Source: an uncultured Verrucomicrobiales bacterium (GTDB taxonomy: Bacteria > Verrucomicrobiota > Verrucomicrobiia > Verrucomicrobiales > Akkermansiaceae). Taken from it: 64,000 nucleotides of DNA. Numbering within the stretch: position 1 is the first letter of the stretch; every line of letters starts with the position of its first letter. The stretch lies in assembly GCA_937901085.1 (NCBI GenBank), contig CALCHQ010000032.1, positions 87,916 to 151,915 of the forward strand. Reading direction: 5' to 3'. Of this stretch, positions 34,821 through 41,609 are shown one piece after another. The notes below the pieces were generated by a model that was not told the DNA's origin, did no database searches, and saw nothing but the letters and a program-made list of their open reading frames with translations. The position numbers were made by a program, and so were the translations under genes.

Positions 34821-35507
34821 GTGAGCAGCCCCGCCAGACAAGCCTTCATCGACACCATACCCGTTCTGACAGGGTATCTGGCGCTGGGCTTCGGCTTCGG
34901 GATTATGCTGCAGGCGGCCGGGTTCCCGGTGTGGCTGGCGCCGGCGATGAGCATCACCATGTACGCCGGAGCCATGCAGTATGTGGCCGTGGGGCTGCTG
35001 AGCAGCGGGGCTTCCCTGCTCACCGTGGGGCTCACCACCATTCTGGTGAATGCCCGGCACCTGTTCTATGGCATTTCGCTGCTGGATAAGTTCAAAAGCA
35101 CCGGCAAGCGGACGCCCTACCTGATATTTGCACTCACCGATGAGACCTACTCCCTGCTGTGCCGGGATAACCCGGACGTACCTGCGGAGAAGAAAAAGAC
35201 CTATTACTTCTGCATCTGCTTCTTCGACCACTGCTACTGGATTACCGGCTGCACTCTGGGCGCGGTGACCGGTTCCCTGGTATCCTTCAACAGCCAGGGC
35301 ATTGATTTTGTACTCACCGCGCTCTTCATCACCATCCTCATCGAGCAATGGAACAGCAACAGCAAGCATTACCCGGCCATCATGGGAGCCGCCGTCACCG
35401 GGGTGAGTCTGGCCCTGTGCGGCAAGGAGAATTTCATGATTCCTGCCATGCTCATGATTCTGCTGCTGCTCTGCCTGCATAAGGAAAAGGAGGATTCCCA
35501 TGGTTAA
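34821..35507 (+). CDS. azlC: AzlC family branched-chain amino acid exporter, large subunit
   Basis: 228 aa. It starts with GTG (MSSPARQAFIDTIPVLTGYL) and has the AzlC core FGIMLQAAG and TTILVNARHLFYGISLLDKF. Several membrane helices are visible. AzlC with AzlD forms a two-component exporter for branched-chain amino acids or azaleucine-type analogues in the inner membrane. It overlaps azlD by 8 bp, indicating translational coupling. The start is supported by a promoter ending 9 bp upstream. Confidence 0.88.
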   Translation: MSSPARQAFIDTIPVLTGYLALGFGFGIMLQAAGFPVWLAPAMSITMYAGAMQYVAVGLLSSGASLLTVGLTTILVNARHLFYGISLLDKFKSTGKRTPYLIFALTDETYSLLCRDNPDVPAEKKKTYYFCICFFDHCYWITGCTLGAVTGSLVSFNSQGIDFVLTALFITILIEQWNSNSKHYPAIMGAAVTGVSLALCGKENFMIPAMLMILLLLCLHKEKEDSHG

Positions 35508-35826
35508 CGCCCACACCTTCTACGCCATTGCGGTCATGGCGCTCATCACCGCCCTGCTGCGCTTCCTGCCCTTCCTTATCTTCAAGGGCAAGGCCTCCAC
35601 CCCGCCACTTGTTGAAAAACTGGGGCGGCTGCTGCCCAGCGCCGTCATCGCCATGCTGGTGGTCTATTGCCTGAAGGATGTGGACTTCACCGCCTCTGCC
35701 AGCTACCTGCCTGCCCTCCTGGCAAGTCTGCTGACCGGGGTACTACACGCCTGGAAACGCAACACCCTGCTGAGCGTCACCAGCGGCACCGTATGTTATA
35801 TGCTACTGGTTCAGCTTGTGTTCTGA
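35500..35826 (+). CDS. azlD: AzlD family branched-chain amino acid exporter, small subunit
   Basis: 108 aa, the usual AzlD size. Three or four hydrophobic segments (FYAIAVMALITALLRFLPFL, LPSAVIAMLVVYCL, LLSVTSGTVCYMLLVQLVF) with the AzlD pattern TALLRFLPF. It is the small partner of AzlC, overlapping it by 8 bp. Confidence 0.85.
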   Translation: MVNAHTFYAIAVMALITALLRFLPFLIFKGKASTPPLVEKLGRLLPSAVIAMLVVYCLKDVDFTASASYLPALLASLLTGVLHAWKRNTLLSVTSGTVCYMLLVQLVF

Positions 35827-35836
35827 GCGAATGCAG

Positions 35837-35865
35837 TTGACAAAGAGACAAGGCACCAGTACAAT
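35837..35865 (+). promoter_or_regulatory. cca promoter, near-consensus
   Basis: -35 TTGACA (35837-35842, consensus), 17-bp spacer, -10 TACAAT (35860-35865), 13 bp to the ATG at 35879. It starts 10 bp after the azlD stop and rules out the longer cca frame beginning at 35816. Confidence 0.78.
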
Positions 35866-35878
35866 AGCGCCAACGCCC

Positions 35879-37225
35879 ATGGTTATCATCCCCACCCATG
35901 CCCTTACAGTAGTAGAGCGACTGGAACGCTATGGCTACGAAGCCTATGTGGTGGGCGGCTGCGTACGCGATTCGCTGCTGGGGCGCAACCCGAAGGACTG
36001 GGATGTCTGCACCAACGCGCTGCCGGAGGAAGTGCTGCGCGTCTTCAAACGCTTTCATGTAATTAAGACCGGCCTGCAGCACGGCACCGTCACCGTCATG
36101 GTGGACAAGCAGCCCGTAGAGGTCACCACCTTCCGCATTGACGGGGATTACAGCGACAACCGCCACCCGGACAGCGTGAACTTCGTGAGCCGGGTGGAAG
36201 AAGACCTCGCACGCCGTGACTTCACCATCAACGCCATGGCCTACTCCCCCGCCCGCGGGCTGGTGGATGCCTTTGATGGGCAGGCAGACCTGAAAGCCGG
36301 CATTATCCGCTGCGTGGGCGAACCCGATGCCCGCTTCAATGAGGATGGTCTGCGTATCCTGCGGGCGCTGCGCTTTGCGGCGCGCTACAACTTCGGCATC
36401 GAAACCGAAACCGCCTTTTCCATCCACCGCAACCGCCACCTGCTCGAAAACGTGAGCGTGGAGCGCATCTTTACCGAGCTGAAAGGCATTCTGGTAGGGG
36501 ACGGCGTGCTGGGCATGATGCAGGCATTTCCGGATGTCTTCTCCATCATCATCCCGGAGCTGGCTCCCACCATCGGCTTTGAGCAGCACAATCCGCACCA
36601 TCTCTACGACGTGTGGACCCACACCGCCCACGCCGTTCAGGCTGCCCCGGCAGATGAGCTCATTCGTCTGGCGCTGTTGCTGCACGATATTGCCAAACCC
36701 GCCACTTTCACCCGTGGGGATGATGGTAAGGGGCACTTCTACGGCCACGGCACCAAGGGGGCCGACATGGCGCGCAGCATCCTGCGCCAGCTCAAGAGCG
36801 ACACCGCCACCCTGGACAAGGTGTATACCCTGGTGCGCGAACACGATAACACCCTTCCCACCACCGCCCCCGGCATGCGCCGCCTCATCGGGCGGCTCGG
36901 CATCGGCACCCTGAACCAGCTCCTGACCATCAAGCAAGCCGACATGGATGCCCAGTCCACCTACGAACGGCCCCGGAAGCAAGCCACCCTGCGCGAGGCC
37001 CGCCTCCTGCTGGAAGATGTGCTGGATGCCCCGCCCTCCTTTACCGTGGGCGACCTTGCTCTTACCGGCCGCGACCTCATCACCCTGGGACTGAAGCCCG
37101 GCCCTGCCATGGGCAGCATTCTCAAGACCCTGCTCACCGAAGTGCAGGACGAAATCCTTTCCAATACCCGCGCGGCTCTGGAGTCCCGCGCCGTAGAACT
37201 CATCAAAGAAACTCAAGCATCATGA
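35879..37225 (+). CDS. cca: CCA tRNA nucleotidyltransferase / poly(A) polymerase family protein
   Basis: 448 aa. Head nucleotidyltransferase domain: YVVGGCVRDSLLGRNPKDWDVCT (the GGxVRD and DxD-type motifs), then RRDFTINAMAYS and EDGLRILRALRFAARYNF. A C-terminal HD domain follows, with LLHDIAKP and VREHDN. It adds or repairs the 3' CCA end of tRNA; a specialised poly(A) polymerase or A-adding enzyme cannot be excluded. The start MVIIPTHALTVVERL at 35879 is chosen because the near-consensus promoter lies inside the longer frame. The TM2 gene overlaps its stop by 4 bp. Confidence 0.9.
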   Translation: MVIIPTHALTVVERLERYGYEAYVVGGCVRDSLLGRNPKDWDVCTNALPEEVLRVFKRFHVIKTGLQHGTVTVMVDKQPVEVTTFRIDGDYSDNRHPDSVNFVSRVEEDLARRDFTINAMAYSPARGLVDAFDGQADLKAGIIRCVGEPDARFNEDGLRILRALRFAARYNFGIETETAFSIHRNRHLLENVSVERIFTELKGILVGDGVLGMMQAFPDVFSIIIPELAPTIGFEQHNPHHLYDVWTHTAHAVQAAPADELIRLALLLHDIAKPATFTRGDDGKGHFYGHGTKGADMARSILRQLKSDTATLDKVYTLVREHDNTLPTTAPGMRRLIGRLGIGTLNQLLTIKQADMDAQSTYERPRKQATLREARLLLEDVLDAPPSFTVGDLALTGRDLITLGLKPGPAMGSILKTLLTEVQDEILSNTRAALESRAVELIKETQAS

Positions 37226-37455
37226 ACCACTGCCCGCACTGCCAGCATCATTCCACCCGCTCCCGCATGGTCACCTTCCTGCTCAGCCTCTTAATCTTCT
37301 GCGGCTTCGGCGGGGTACACCGCATCTATGCCGGCAAAGTCATCACCGGCATCATCCAGTTTGTCACCGCAGGCGGGTTCTTCATCTGGCAGTTCATTGA
37401 TATGCTCCGCATCATCCTGGGCTGCTTCGATGACAAGGAAGGCCGGACCATCTGA
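37222..37455 (+). CDS. TM2 domain membrane protein
   Basis: 77 aa. N-terminal CPHCQHH, then the two-helix TM2 domain: a first helix ending FGGVHRIYAGK, then GIIQFVTAGGFFIWQFIDMLRIILG. TM2 proteins are small inner-membrane proteins of unknown function. It overlaps cca by ATGA and is probably translated by coupling. Confidence 0.82.
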   Translation: MNHCPHCQHHSTRSRMVTFLLSLLIFCGFGGVHRIYAGKVITGIIQFVTAGGFFIWQFIDMLRIILGCFDDKEGRTI

Positions 37456-37463
37456 GTCCGGGC

Positions 37464-38006
37464 TTATACGCACATGGCAGCGCGCAGGGCAGACACCTGC
37501 TCTGCCTTGCCCAGGGCAGCCCCCAGCGCAAAGCCGAACTCCAGCGCAGCACCCGGTCCGCGGCCCGTCACCAGCTGCCCATCCGTCACAGCAGGTTCGG
37601 CCACTACTTCTGCAGCCGACTTCAACTCCCCCTCCACGCCGGGATAGCAGGTGCAACGCCGGCCAGCCAGCACACCGGCAGCCTCCAGCGCAATGGGAGC
37701 AGCACAGATGGCCGCCACCAACTTACCGGCCTTCTGCATCTCACGCACCAGACTGAGTACCGCCGGCGTATCACGCAACAGCCAGGAAGCAGGCCCACCC
37801 GGCAGAATGATACCGGCATAATCCTCCGGCTTCACATCCACCATCAGCACATCGGCCTGCACCACCATACCGTGAGCGCCCTCCACTGCGCGGGACTTCA
37901 CGCCGGCCGTGGTCACAGGAATCTCCAGACGACGCAGAATATCAACAGGGGCGGTCAGCTCAATCTCCTCAAAACCGGGAGCCATCAGCACAAGTACAGG
38001 ATTCAT
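37464..38006 (-). CDS. DJ-1/PfpI family protein
   Basis: 180 aa. The start is typical of DJ-1 (MNPVLVLMAPGFEEIELTAP) with the conserved Glu in FEEIE and the nucleophilic cysteine in AAICAAPIALEAAG. The family includes YajL/DJ-1 proteins with protective or glyoxalase-like chemistry; the substrate is unknown. The ATG at 38006 is chosen over an upstream in-frame start because the promoter (TTGACA, 18 bp, TATGAT) ends 6 bp before it. It is convergent with the TM2 gene, 8 bp apart. Confidence 0.87.
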   Translation of the reverse strand: MNPVLVLMAPGFEEIELTAPVDILRRLEIPVTTAGVKSRAVEGAHGMVVQADVLMVDVKPEDYAGIILPGGPASWLLRDTPAVLSLVREMQKAGKLVAAICAAPIALEAAGVLAGRRCTCYPGVEGELKSAAEVVAEPAVTDGQLVTGRGPGAALEFGFALGAALGKAEQVSALRAAMCV

Positions 38007-38012
38007 GCCGGC

Positions 38013-38042
38013 ATCATACCCGCCTGCCGCCGTCCTTGTCAA
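38013..38042 (-). promoter_or_regulatory. DJ-1 gene promoter (leaderless type)
   Basis: Minus strand: consensus -35 TTGACA (38037-38042), 18-bp spacer, -10 TATGAT (38013-38018), 6 bp to the ATG. Confidence 0.7.
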
Positions 38043-38155
38043 GCGGGAAGAAATTCCAGCAGCAGATTATACAGACTCCTTTTTCTCGAAACCACAACAT
38101 ATAGTACCGCATGAAAAAAAGTTATTGAAAATCTTGCGAATTAATGAAATTGTGC

Positions 38156-38184
38156 TTGCATGCCGTCTGGAGAAAAGGTAAAAT
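38156..38184 (+). promoter_or_regulatory. dnaN promoter
   Basis: -35 TTGCAT (38156-38161), 17-bp spacer, -10 TAAAAT (38179-38184). The leader carries a Shine-Dalgarno AAAGGAG (38195-38201) at normal spacing from the ATG, one of the few here. Confidence 0.62.
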
Positions 38185-38207
38185 AGGCTCAACAAAGGAG
38201 ATTACCG

Positions 38208-39293
38208 ATGAAATTCTCACTCGCAAAACAAGTCCTGCTTGACGGCATCAACAAGGTAGCAGGCGTGGTGTCCACCCGCCCCAGCATGCCCATTCTCTCC
38301 AACGTGCTGCTGGAAGCCGCTAATGACGAGCTGAAGCTCACCACGACCAGCATGGAGCTGACCATCGTCACCAAGGTTCCCTGCGTTGTCGAAAAGGCAG
38401 GCTCCATTACCCTGCCGGCCAAGAAACTGCAGAGCATCATCCGCGAACTGCGCGATGGCGAAGTGAGCATCGAAGTCAGCAACACCATTGCCACCATCCG
38501 CTGCAACCGCGCCCAGTTCAAACTCAACGGCCTGCCCGCCAACGAGTTCCCCGGTATGCCGGTATTCAAGGAAGCCCGCGAATTCAAGGTGCAGCAGGGG
38601 GTGCTGAACAAGGGTTTTGCCTTTACCGAATTTGCCATTTCCAACGATGGTACGCGCTACGTCCTCAACGGTATCTACACCTGCTTCCAGGACGGCAAGC
38701 TCACCCTCGTAGCTACCGACGGCCGCCGCCTGGCTCTCTTCGAAAGCGAGCTGGAGTTCCCGGAATCCCAGGAAGTCTGCATCGACATTCCCAGCCGCGC
38801 CGTGGCCGAAGTACACCGCCTGCTGGGCGACAATGGCGATGTGATGATCCGCATCACCAGCAACCAGGCCTCCTTCGACTTCGATGACACCCTGCTCATC
38901 ACCAAGCTCATCGACGGCAACTATCCGAACTACCGCCAAGTGATTCCCAGCCGTTACAACGAGCGCGTGGTCATCCCCGCTGCTGAACTGCAGAGCGCAG
39001 TGCGCCGCGTCTCCCTGCTTTCTTCCGAAAAGACCAACACCGTCAGCTTCCGCTTCACCCCCGGTGTCATGTCTGTTCAGTCCAGTGCTAACATGGGCGA
39101 AGCCAATGAAGAAGTGCCGATTGACTACAACGGCCGCGAGATTTCCATCTCCTTCAACGCCGACTATGTGCTGGCTCCGCTCAAGTCCGTGGGCGACCAG
39201 GATGTGTGCATCGACCTCATCGACACCTCCAGCCCCGGCGTCATGCGCGTGGCCGATGAGTTCCTCTATGTACTCATGCCCATCCGCGTGTAA
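38208..39293 (+). CDS. dnaN: DNA polymerase III sliding clamp (beta subunit)
   Basis: 361 aa, normal clamp length. It has three repeated clamp folds and family segments such as RPSMPILSNVLLEA, TDGRRLALFE and LIDGNYPNYRQVIPS, ending in YVLMPIRV, the usual C-terminus (MPMRL-like). It tethers the replicative polymerase to DNA. It has both a good promoter and a Shine-Dalgarno sequence. dnaA and recF are not neighbours here, so the classic origin cluster is absent from the window. A T·G-containing hairpin terminator follows at 39332-39366. Confidence 0.96.
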   Translation: MKFSLAKQVLLDGINKVAGVVSTRPSMPILSNVLLEAANDELKLTTTSMELTIVTKVPCVVEKAGSITLPAKKLQSIIRELRDGEVSIEVSNTIATIRCNRAQFKLNGLPANEFPGMPVFKEAREFKVQQGVLNKGFAFTEFAISNDGTRYVLNGIYTCFQDGKLTLVATDGRRLALFESELEFPESQEVCIDIPSRAVAEVHRLLGDNGDVMIRITSNQASFDFDDTLLITKLIDGNYPNYRQVIPSRYNERVVIPAAELQSAVRRVSLLSSEKTNTVSFRFTPGVMSVQSSANMGEANEEVPIDYNGREISISFNADYVLAPLKSVGDQDVCIDLIDTSSPGVMRVADEFLYVLMPIRV

Positions 39294-39331
39294 GAGCGCT
39301 TTCTACAAGTTTTTTTCAAGGTGATACAGCT

Positions 39332-39366
39332 GAGGAGTGGCCGACGAAAGTCCGCCGCTCCTCTTT
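39332..39366 (+). terminator. Terminator of dnaN
   Basis: 10-bp stem GAGGAGTGGC / GCCGCTCCTC including one T·G pair, 12-nt loop, followed by TTT. Confidence 0.55.
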
Positions 39367-39481
39367 GTATACTCGCCAGCGAGTATACACTCACCACCCG
39401 CAGGGTGGTTTTCACTCTGCCCACCGGGCAGTTTTCATTCAGGGCACTGCCCTGTTTTCACACAGCAAAGCGGTTTTCATC
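39367..39481. repeat. Tandem array of different mini-hairpins with constant TTTTCA linkers
   Basis: It starts with palindrome GTATACTCGC-CA-GCGAGTATAC. Then 23-nt units follow: CCACCC-GCA-GGGTGG (39394-39408), CTGCCC-ACC-GGGCAG (39417-39431), CAGGGC-ACT-GCCCTG (39440-39454) and a degenerate CAGCAAAGCGG (39463-39473). Each is followed by TTTTCA plus two bases. Stems are 6 bp with 3-nt loops; stem sequences differ while pairing is kept. Confidence 0.8.
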
Positions 39482-39540
39482 CCCACTATCCTCTCCCCTC
39501 CCATCAGCTAATTTCTGCCTAATTACAGCTAAATTAGCCG

Positions 39541-39577
39541 GAAAAACAAGGAGTGCATCGATGAGATGCGCTCCTTG
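39541..39577 (-). terminator. Terminator of mrp
   Basis: 13-bp stem CAAGGAGTGCATC / GATGCGCTCCTTG with one T·G pair and a 5-nt loop; on the minus strand it is followed by five T residues. Confidence 0.75.
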
Positions 39578-39598
39578 TGCATTGATTTGAAAGCATTT

Positions 39599-40684
39599 TT
39601 ACTCGCCCAGCATGCAAGCCAGCGTCTGAGCCACGCCCTCAAAGGCGGCAGCCACGCGATTGGAGCCGGTATCCTCCAGAGCCACGGGGTGTCCCTCGTC
39701 ACCCGCCTGGCGGGTGCGGATATCCAGCGGAATCTTGCCCAGCATCGGCACGCCGAGCTTCACAGCCTCCTTGTCGCCGCCGTGCTGGCCGAAAATGTAG
39801 TGGATGCTCTCATCGGTGGGGCAGATGAAGTAGCTCATATTCTCGACAATGCCGAGAATAGGCACATCGGTACGCTGGTAAAGGCCGATGGCCTTGCGGG
39901 CATCAATGAGCGCCATCTCCTGCGGGGTAGTCACCACCACCACGCCATCCAGCTGCACCGTCTGCACAATGGTGAGCTGGATATCACCCGTACCAGGCGG
40001 CATATCCAGGATCAGGAAATCCAATTCACCCCAGTCCGTTTCCTTCAGGAACTGCTGGGTGTAGCGCGTAGCCAGCGGGCCACGCACCGCCACGGGGGAG
40101 GCCTCATCCATCATCAGCCCCATGGAAAGCAGCTTCACGCCGTGCGCCTGCACCGGAATGAACCGCTCATCCTCACCGGCATCGGGCAGCTCCTTAGTAC
40201 CGAACATGAGTGCCATGGAAGGGCCGTAGATATCGAGGTCGAGCAGGCCGGTGCGGTAGCCCAGGCGCGCCAGCGCCACCGCCAGGTTAGCCGAAACCGT
40301 ACTCTTGCCCACGCCGCCCTTGCCGGAGGAAATGCCGATGATGTGCTTCACACCAGGCAGCGGGGTCTTCCACTTGGCAGGGTCATCCTGCATAGCCGCC
40401 TTCTTCTCAACATCGGGGTTGTGGTATTCGATATCCACGTTGAGACTCTTCACGCCGGGCATCTCCTTGACCTCGGTCATCACGCTCTGGTACACAAAGC
40501 GGGGCACATCCTCATTCTTGCTCTCGATACGCAGTTCAATGCGTACGGCACCCTCCGCGCTCACCTCAATGTTCTTCACCAGACCAAAGGAGACAATATC
40601 GCGGCTGAATCCGGGGTACTTCACCGTCGTCAGCGCCGCACGAATCAGTTCAGGCGTTACTTTTGCTTCACTCATATCTATCAT
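39599..40684 (-). CDS. mrp: Mrp/ApbC-type P-loop ATPase (iron-sulfur cluster carrier family)
   Basis: 361 aa. An N-terminal MIP18/DUF59-type domain covers residues 5-95. The Mrp ATPase domain has the deviant Walker A GISSGKGGVGKSTVSANLAV, plus DLDIYGPSM and DMPPGTGD. The family carries Fe-S clusters to apoproteins. The usual CxxC cluster site after ENMSxF is not intact: the sequence reads ENMSYFICPTDES, keeping only the first cysteine. ATG 40684 and 40675 are both possible starts. A promoter TTGACA, 17 bp, CATAGT lies at 40702-40730. Its biochemical role may differ from canonical Mrp. Confidence 0.88.
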   Translation of the reverse strand: MIDMSEAKVTPELIRAALTTVKYPGFSRDIVSFGLVKNIEVSAEGAVRIELRIESKNEDVPRFVYQSVMTEVKEMPGVKSLNVDIEYHNPDVEKKAAMQDDPAKWKTPLPGVKHIIGISSGKGGVGKSTVSANLAVALARLGYRTGLLDLDIYGPSMALMFGTKELPDAGEDERFIPVQAHGVKLLSMGLMMDEASPVAVRGPLATRYTQQFLKETDWGELDFLILDMPPGTGDIQLTIVQTVQLDGVVVVTTPQEMALIDARKAIGLYQRTDVPILGIVENMSYFICPTDESIHYIFGQHGGDKEAVKLGVPMLGKIPLDIRTRQAGDEGHPVALEDTGSNRVAAAFEGVAQTLACMLGE

Positions 40685-40701
40685 CGCCCGCAGGCCTTGC
40701 T

Positions 40702-40730
40702 ACTATGCGCCTTCCACCCTGATTTGTCAA
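40702..40730 (-). promoter_or_regulatory. Possible mrp promoter
   Basis: Minus strand: -35 TTGACA (40725-40730), 17-bp spacer, weaker -10 CATAGT (40702-40707). Confidence 0.45.
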
Positions 40731-40815
40731 GGTGAAAGCCAGCCAGCACATACGTATCCCGGAGATTCGGGGCACATGAGCCGCCAGCAAATCCACCCAA
40801 CGGGATGACTTTTTC

Positions 40816-40845
40816 TTTACATCCGGGCAACTCTCCTGATAGAAT
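40816..40845 (+). promoter_or_regulatory. Promoter of nitroreductase-like gene (leaderless type)
   Basis: -35 TTTACA (40816-40821), 18-bp spacer, -10 TAGAAT (40840-40845), 7 bp to the ATG at 40853. Confidence 0.6.
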
Positions 40846-40852
40846 GGGGAAT

Positions 40853-41461
40853 ATGTTGAAGAACGCATTGAAAATCTGTGTATTGGCCGGGGCTCTGCTG
40901 CCCTGCTGGGGAAGCGGCGTAGTCAGGGAACTGCCTGCGCCGGTGATGACGGGCGGCATGCCGCTCATGGAAGCCATCGCCAAGCGCCACTCTGCCCGCA
41001 GCTACGATACCACCCGTGCCATCGATGAACAGACTCTGGCAGACATCCTCTGGGCCGCCTGGGGCAAGGGTCTGCATGGCAAGCGCACCATCCCCACCTC
41101 GCGCGGGCTCCAGAACATGCAGCTCTTTGTGCTGACTCCCACCGGCACTTGGGAATACGACGGCATGCAGCACCGGCTGGTTCAAGTGAACGACAAGAAC
41201 CTCATCCCCCTCTGCGAGCGCCAGGATTTTGTCCGCAGCGCCCCGCTGCACCTGCTCTACACCTGCCTGGATGACCGCGGCGGCGAAAACCATATCGGTT
41301 CTGCCTACCAGAATGTCTACCTCTACTGCACCTCGCGCGGGCTTTCCACCGTCATCCGCGCCATGATAGACAAAGAGGGGCTTCATCAGGCGCTCAACCT
41401 GCCGGACTCGCACAAAGTCGTCGTCCACCAGTGCATCGGCTGGCCGGCCGCCGGCGAGTAA
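40853..41461 (+). CDS. Exported nitroreductase-family protein
   Basis: 202 aa. It begins with a signal peptide (MLKNALKICVLAGALLPCWGSG), unusual for an FMN nitroreductase. The mature part is nitroreductase-like: AIAKRHSARSYDTTRAIDEQTLADILWAAWG near the N-terminus, PTSRGLQNMQLFVL and GSAYQNVYLYCTSRGLSTVI for the FMN-binding dimer fold, and a C-terminal IGWPA similar to the family's IGYP. It probably uses flavin outside the cytoplasm; substrate unknown. The start at 40853 is chosen because the promoter ends 7 bp before it and because it opens the signal peptide. Confidence 0.78.
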   Translation: MLKNALKICVLAGALLPCWGSGVVRELPAPVMTGGMPLMEAIAKRHSARSYDTTRAIDEQTLADILWAAWGKGLHGKRTIPTSRGLQNMQLFVLTPTGTWEYDGMQHRLVQVNDKNLIPLCERQDFVRSAPLHLLYTCLDDRGGENHIGSAYQNVYLYCTSRGLSTVIRAMIDKEGLHQALNLPDSHKVVVHQCIGWPAAGE

Positions 41462-41488
41462 AGGCGCCACATTTCTGCCAACTAAAAC

Positions 41489-41517
41489 TTGCCAATAACG
41501 GCATAATGGTGTAAAGT
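41489..41517 (+). promoter_or_regulatory. Promoter of the DASS transporter gene
   Basis: -35 TTGCCA (41489-41494), 17-bp spacer, -10 TAAAGT (41512-41517). The start codon is 93 bp from the -10 box, leaving a long structured leader. Confidence 0.5.
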
Positions 41518-41523
41518 GCGGGG

Positions 41524-41609
41524 TAGCACAGGTCTGTCACGCACGCTCGCGCGCGTGGTGGTGCGCCAAGCACCGCCCGGTCTGTGCAGAGAACAAAATC
41601 CGAACAGCT
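41524..41609 (+). other. Structured 5' leader of the DASS transporter gene
   Basis: GCACAG (near 41526) can pair with CTGTGC (near 41583), enclosing a very GC-rich segment that can form CACGC/GCGTG and GGTGC/GCACC helices. No known riboswitch class was recognised. No Shine-Dalgarno is evident before the ATG. Confidence 0.4.

Larger units (their letters stand above)
39294..39598. other. 305-bp intergenic region dnaN-mrp
   Basis: No gene is supported. It contains the dnaN terminator, a 22-bp palindrome (39367-39388), the mini-hairpin array (39394-39481), an unstructured AT-rich stretch (about 39482-39540) and the mrp terminator. Confidence 0.75.

Noticed and set aside
35816..35878. Longer N-terminus for cca
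   Set aside because: A near-consensus promoter (TTGACA, 17 bp, TACAAT) lies within this stretch and the added residues are not family-like.
38100..38207. Replication origin beside dnaN
   Set aside because: The stretch is AT-rich, but no cluster of TTATCCACA-type DnaA boxes is visible and dnaA is not adjacent.
39394..39481. CRISPR array
   Set aside because: The repeated part is only TTTTCA and the variable parts are palindromes; there are no cas genes and repeats are far too short.
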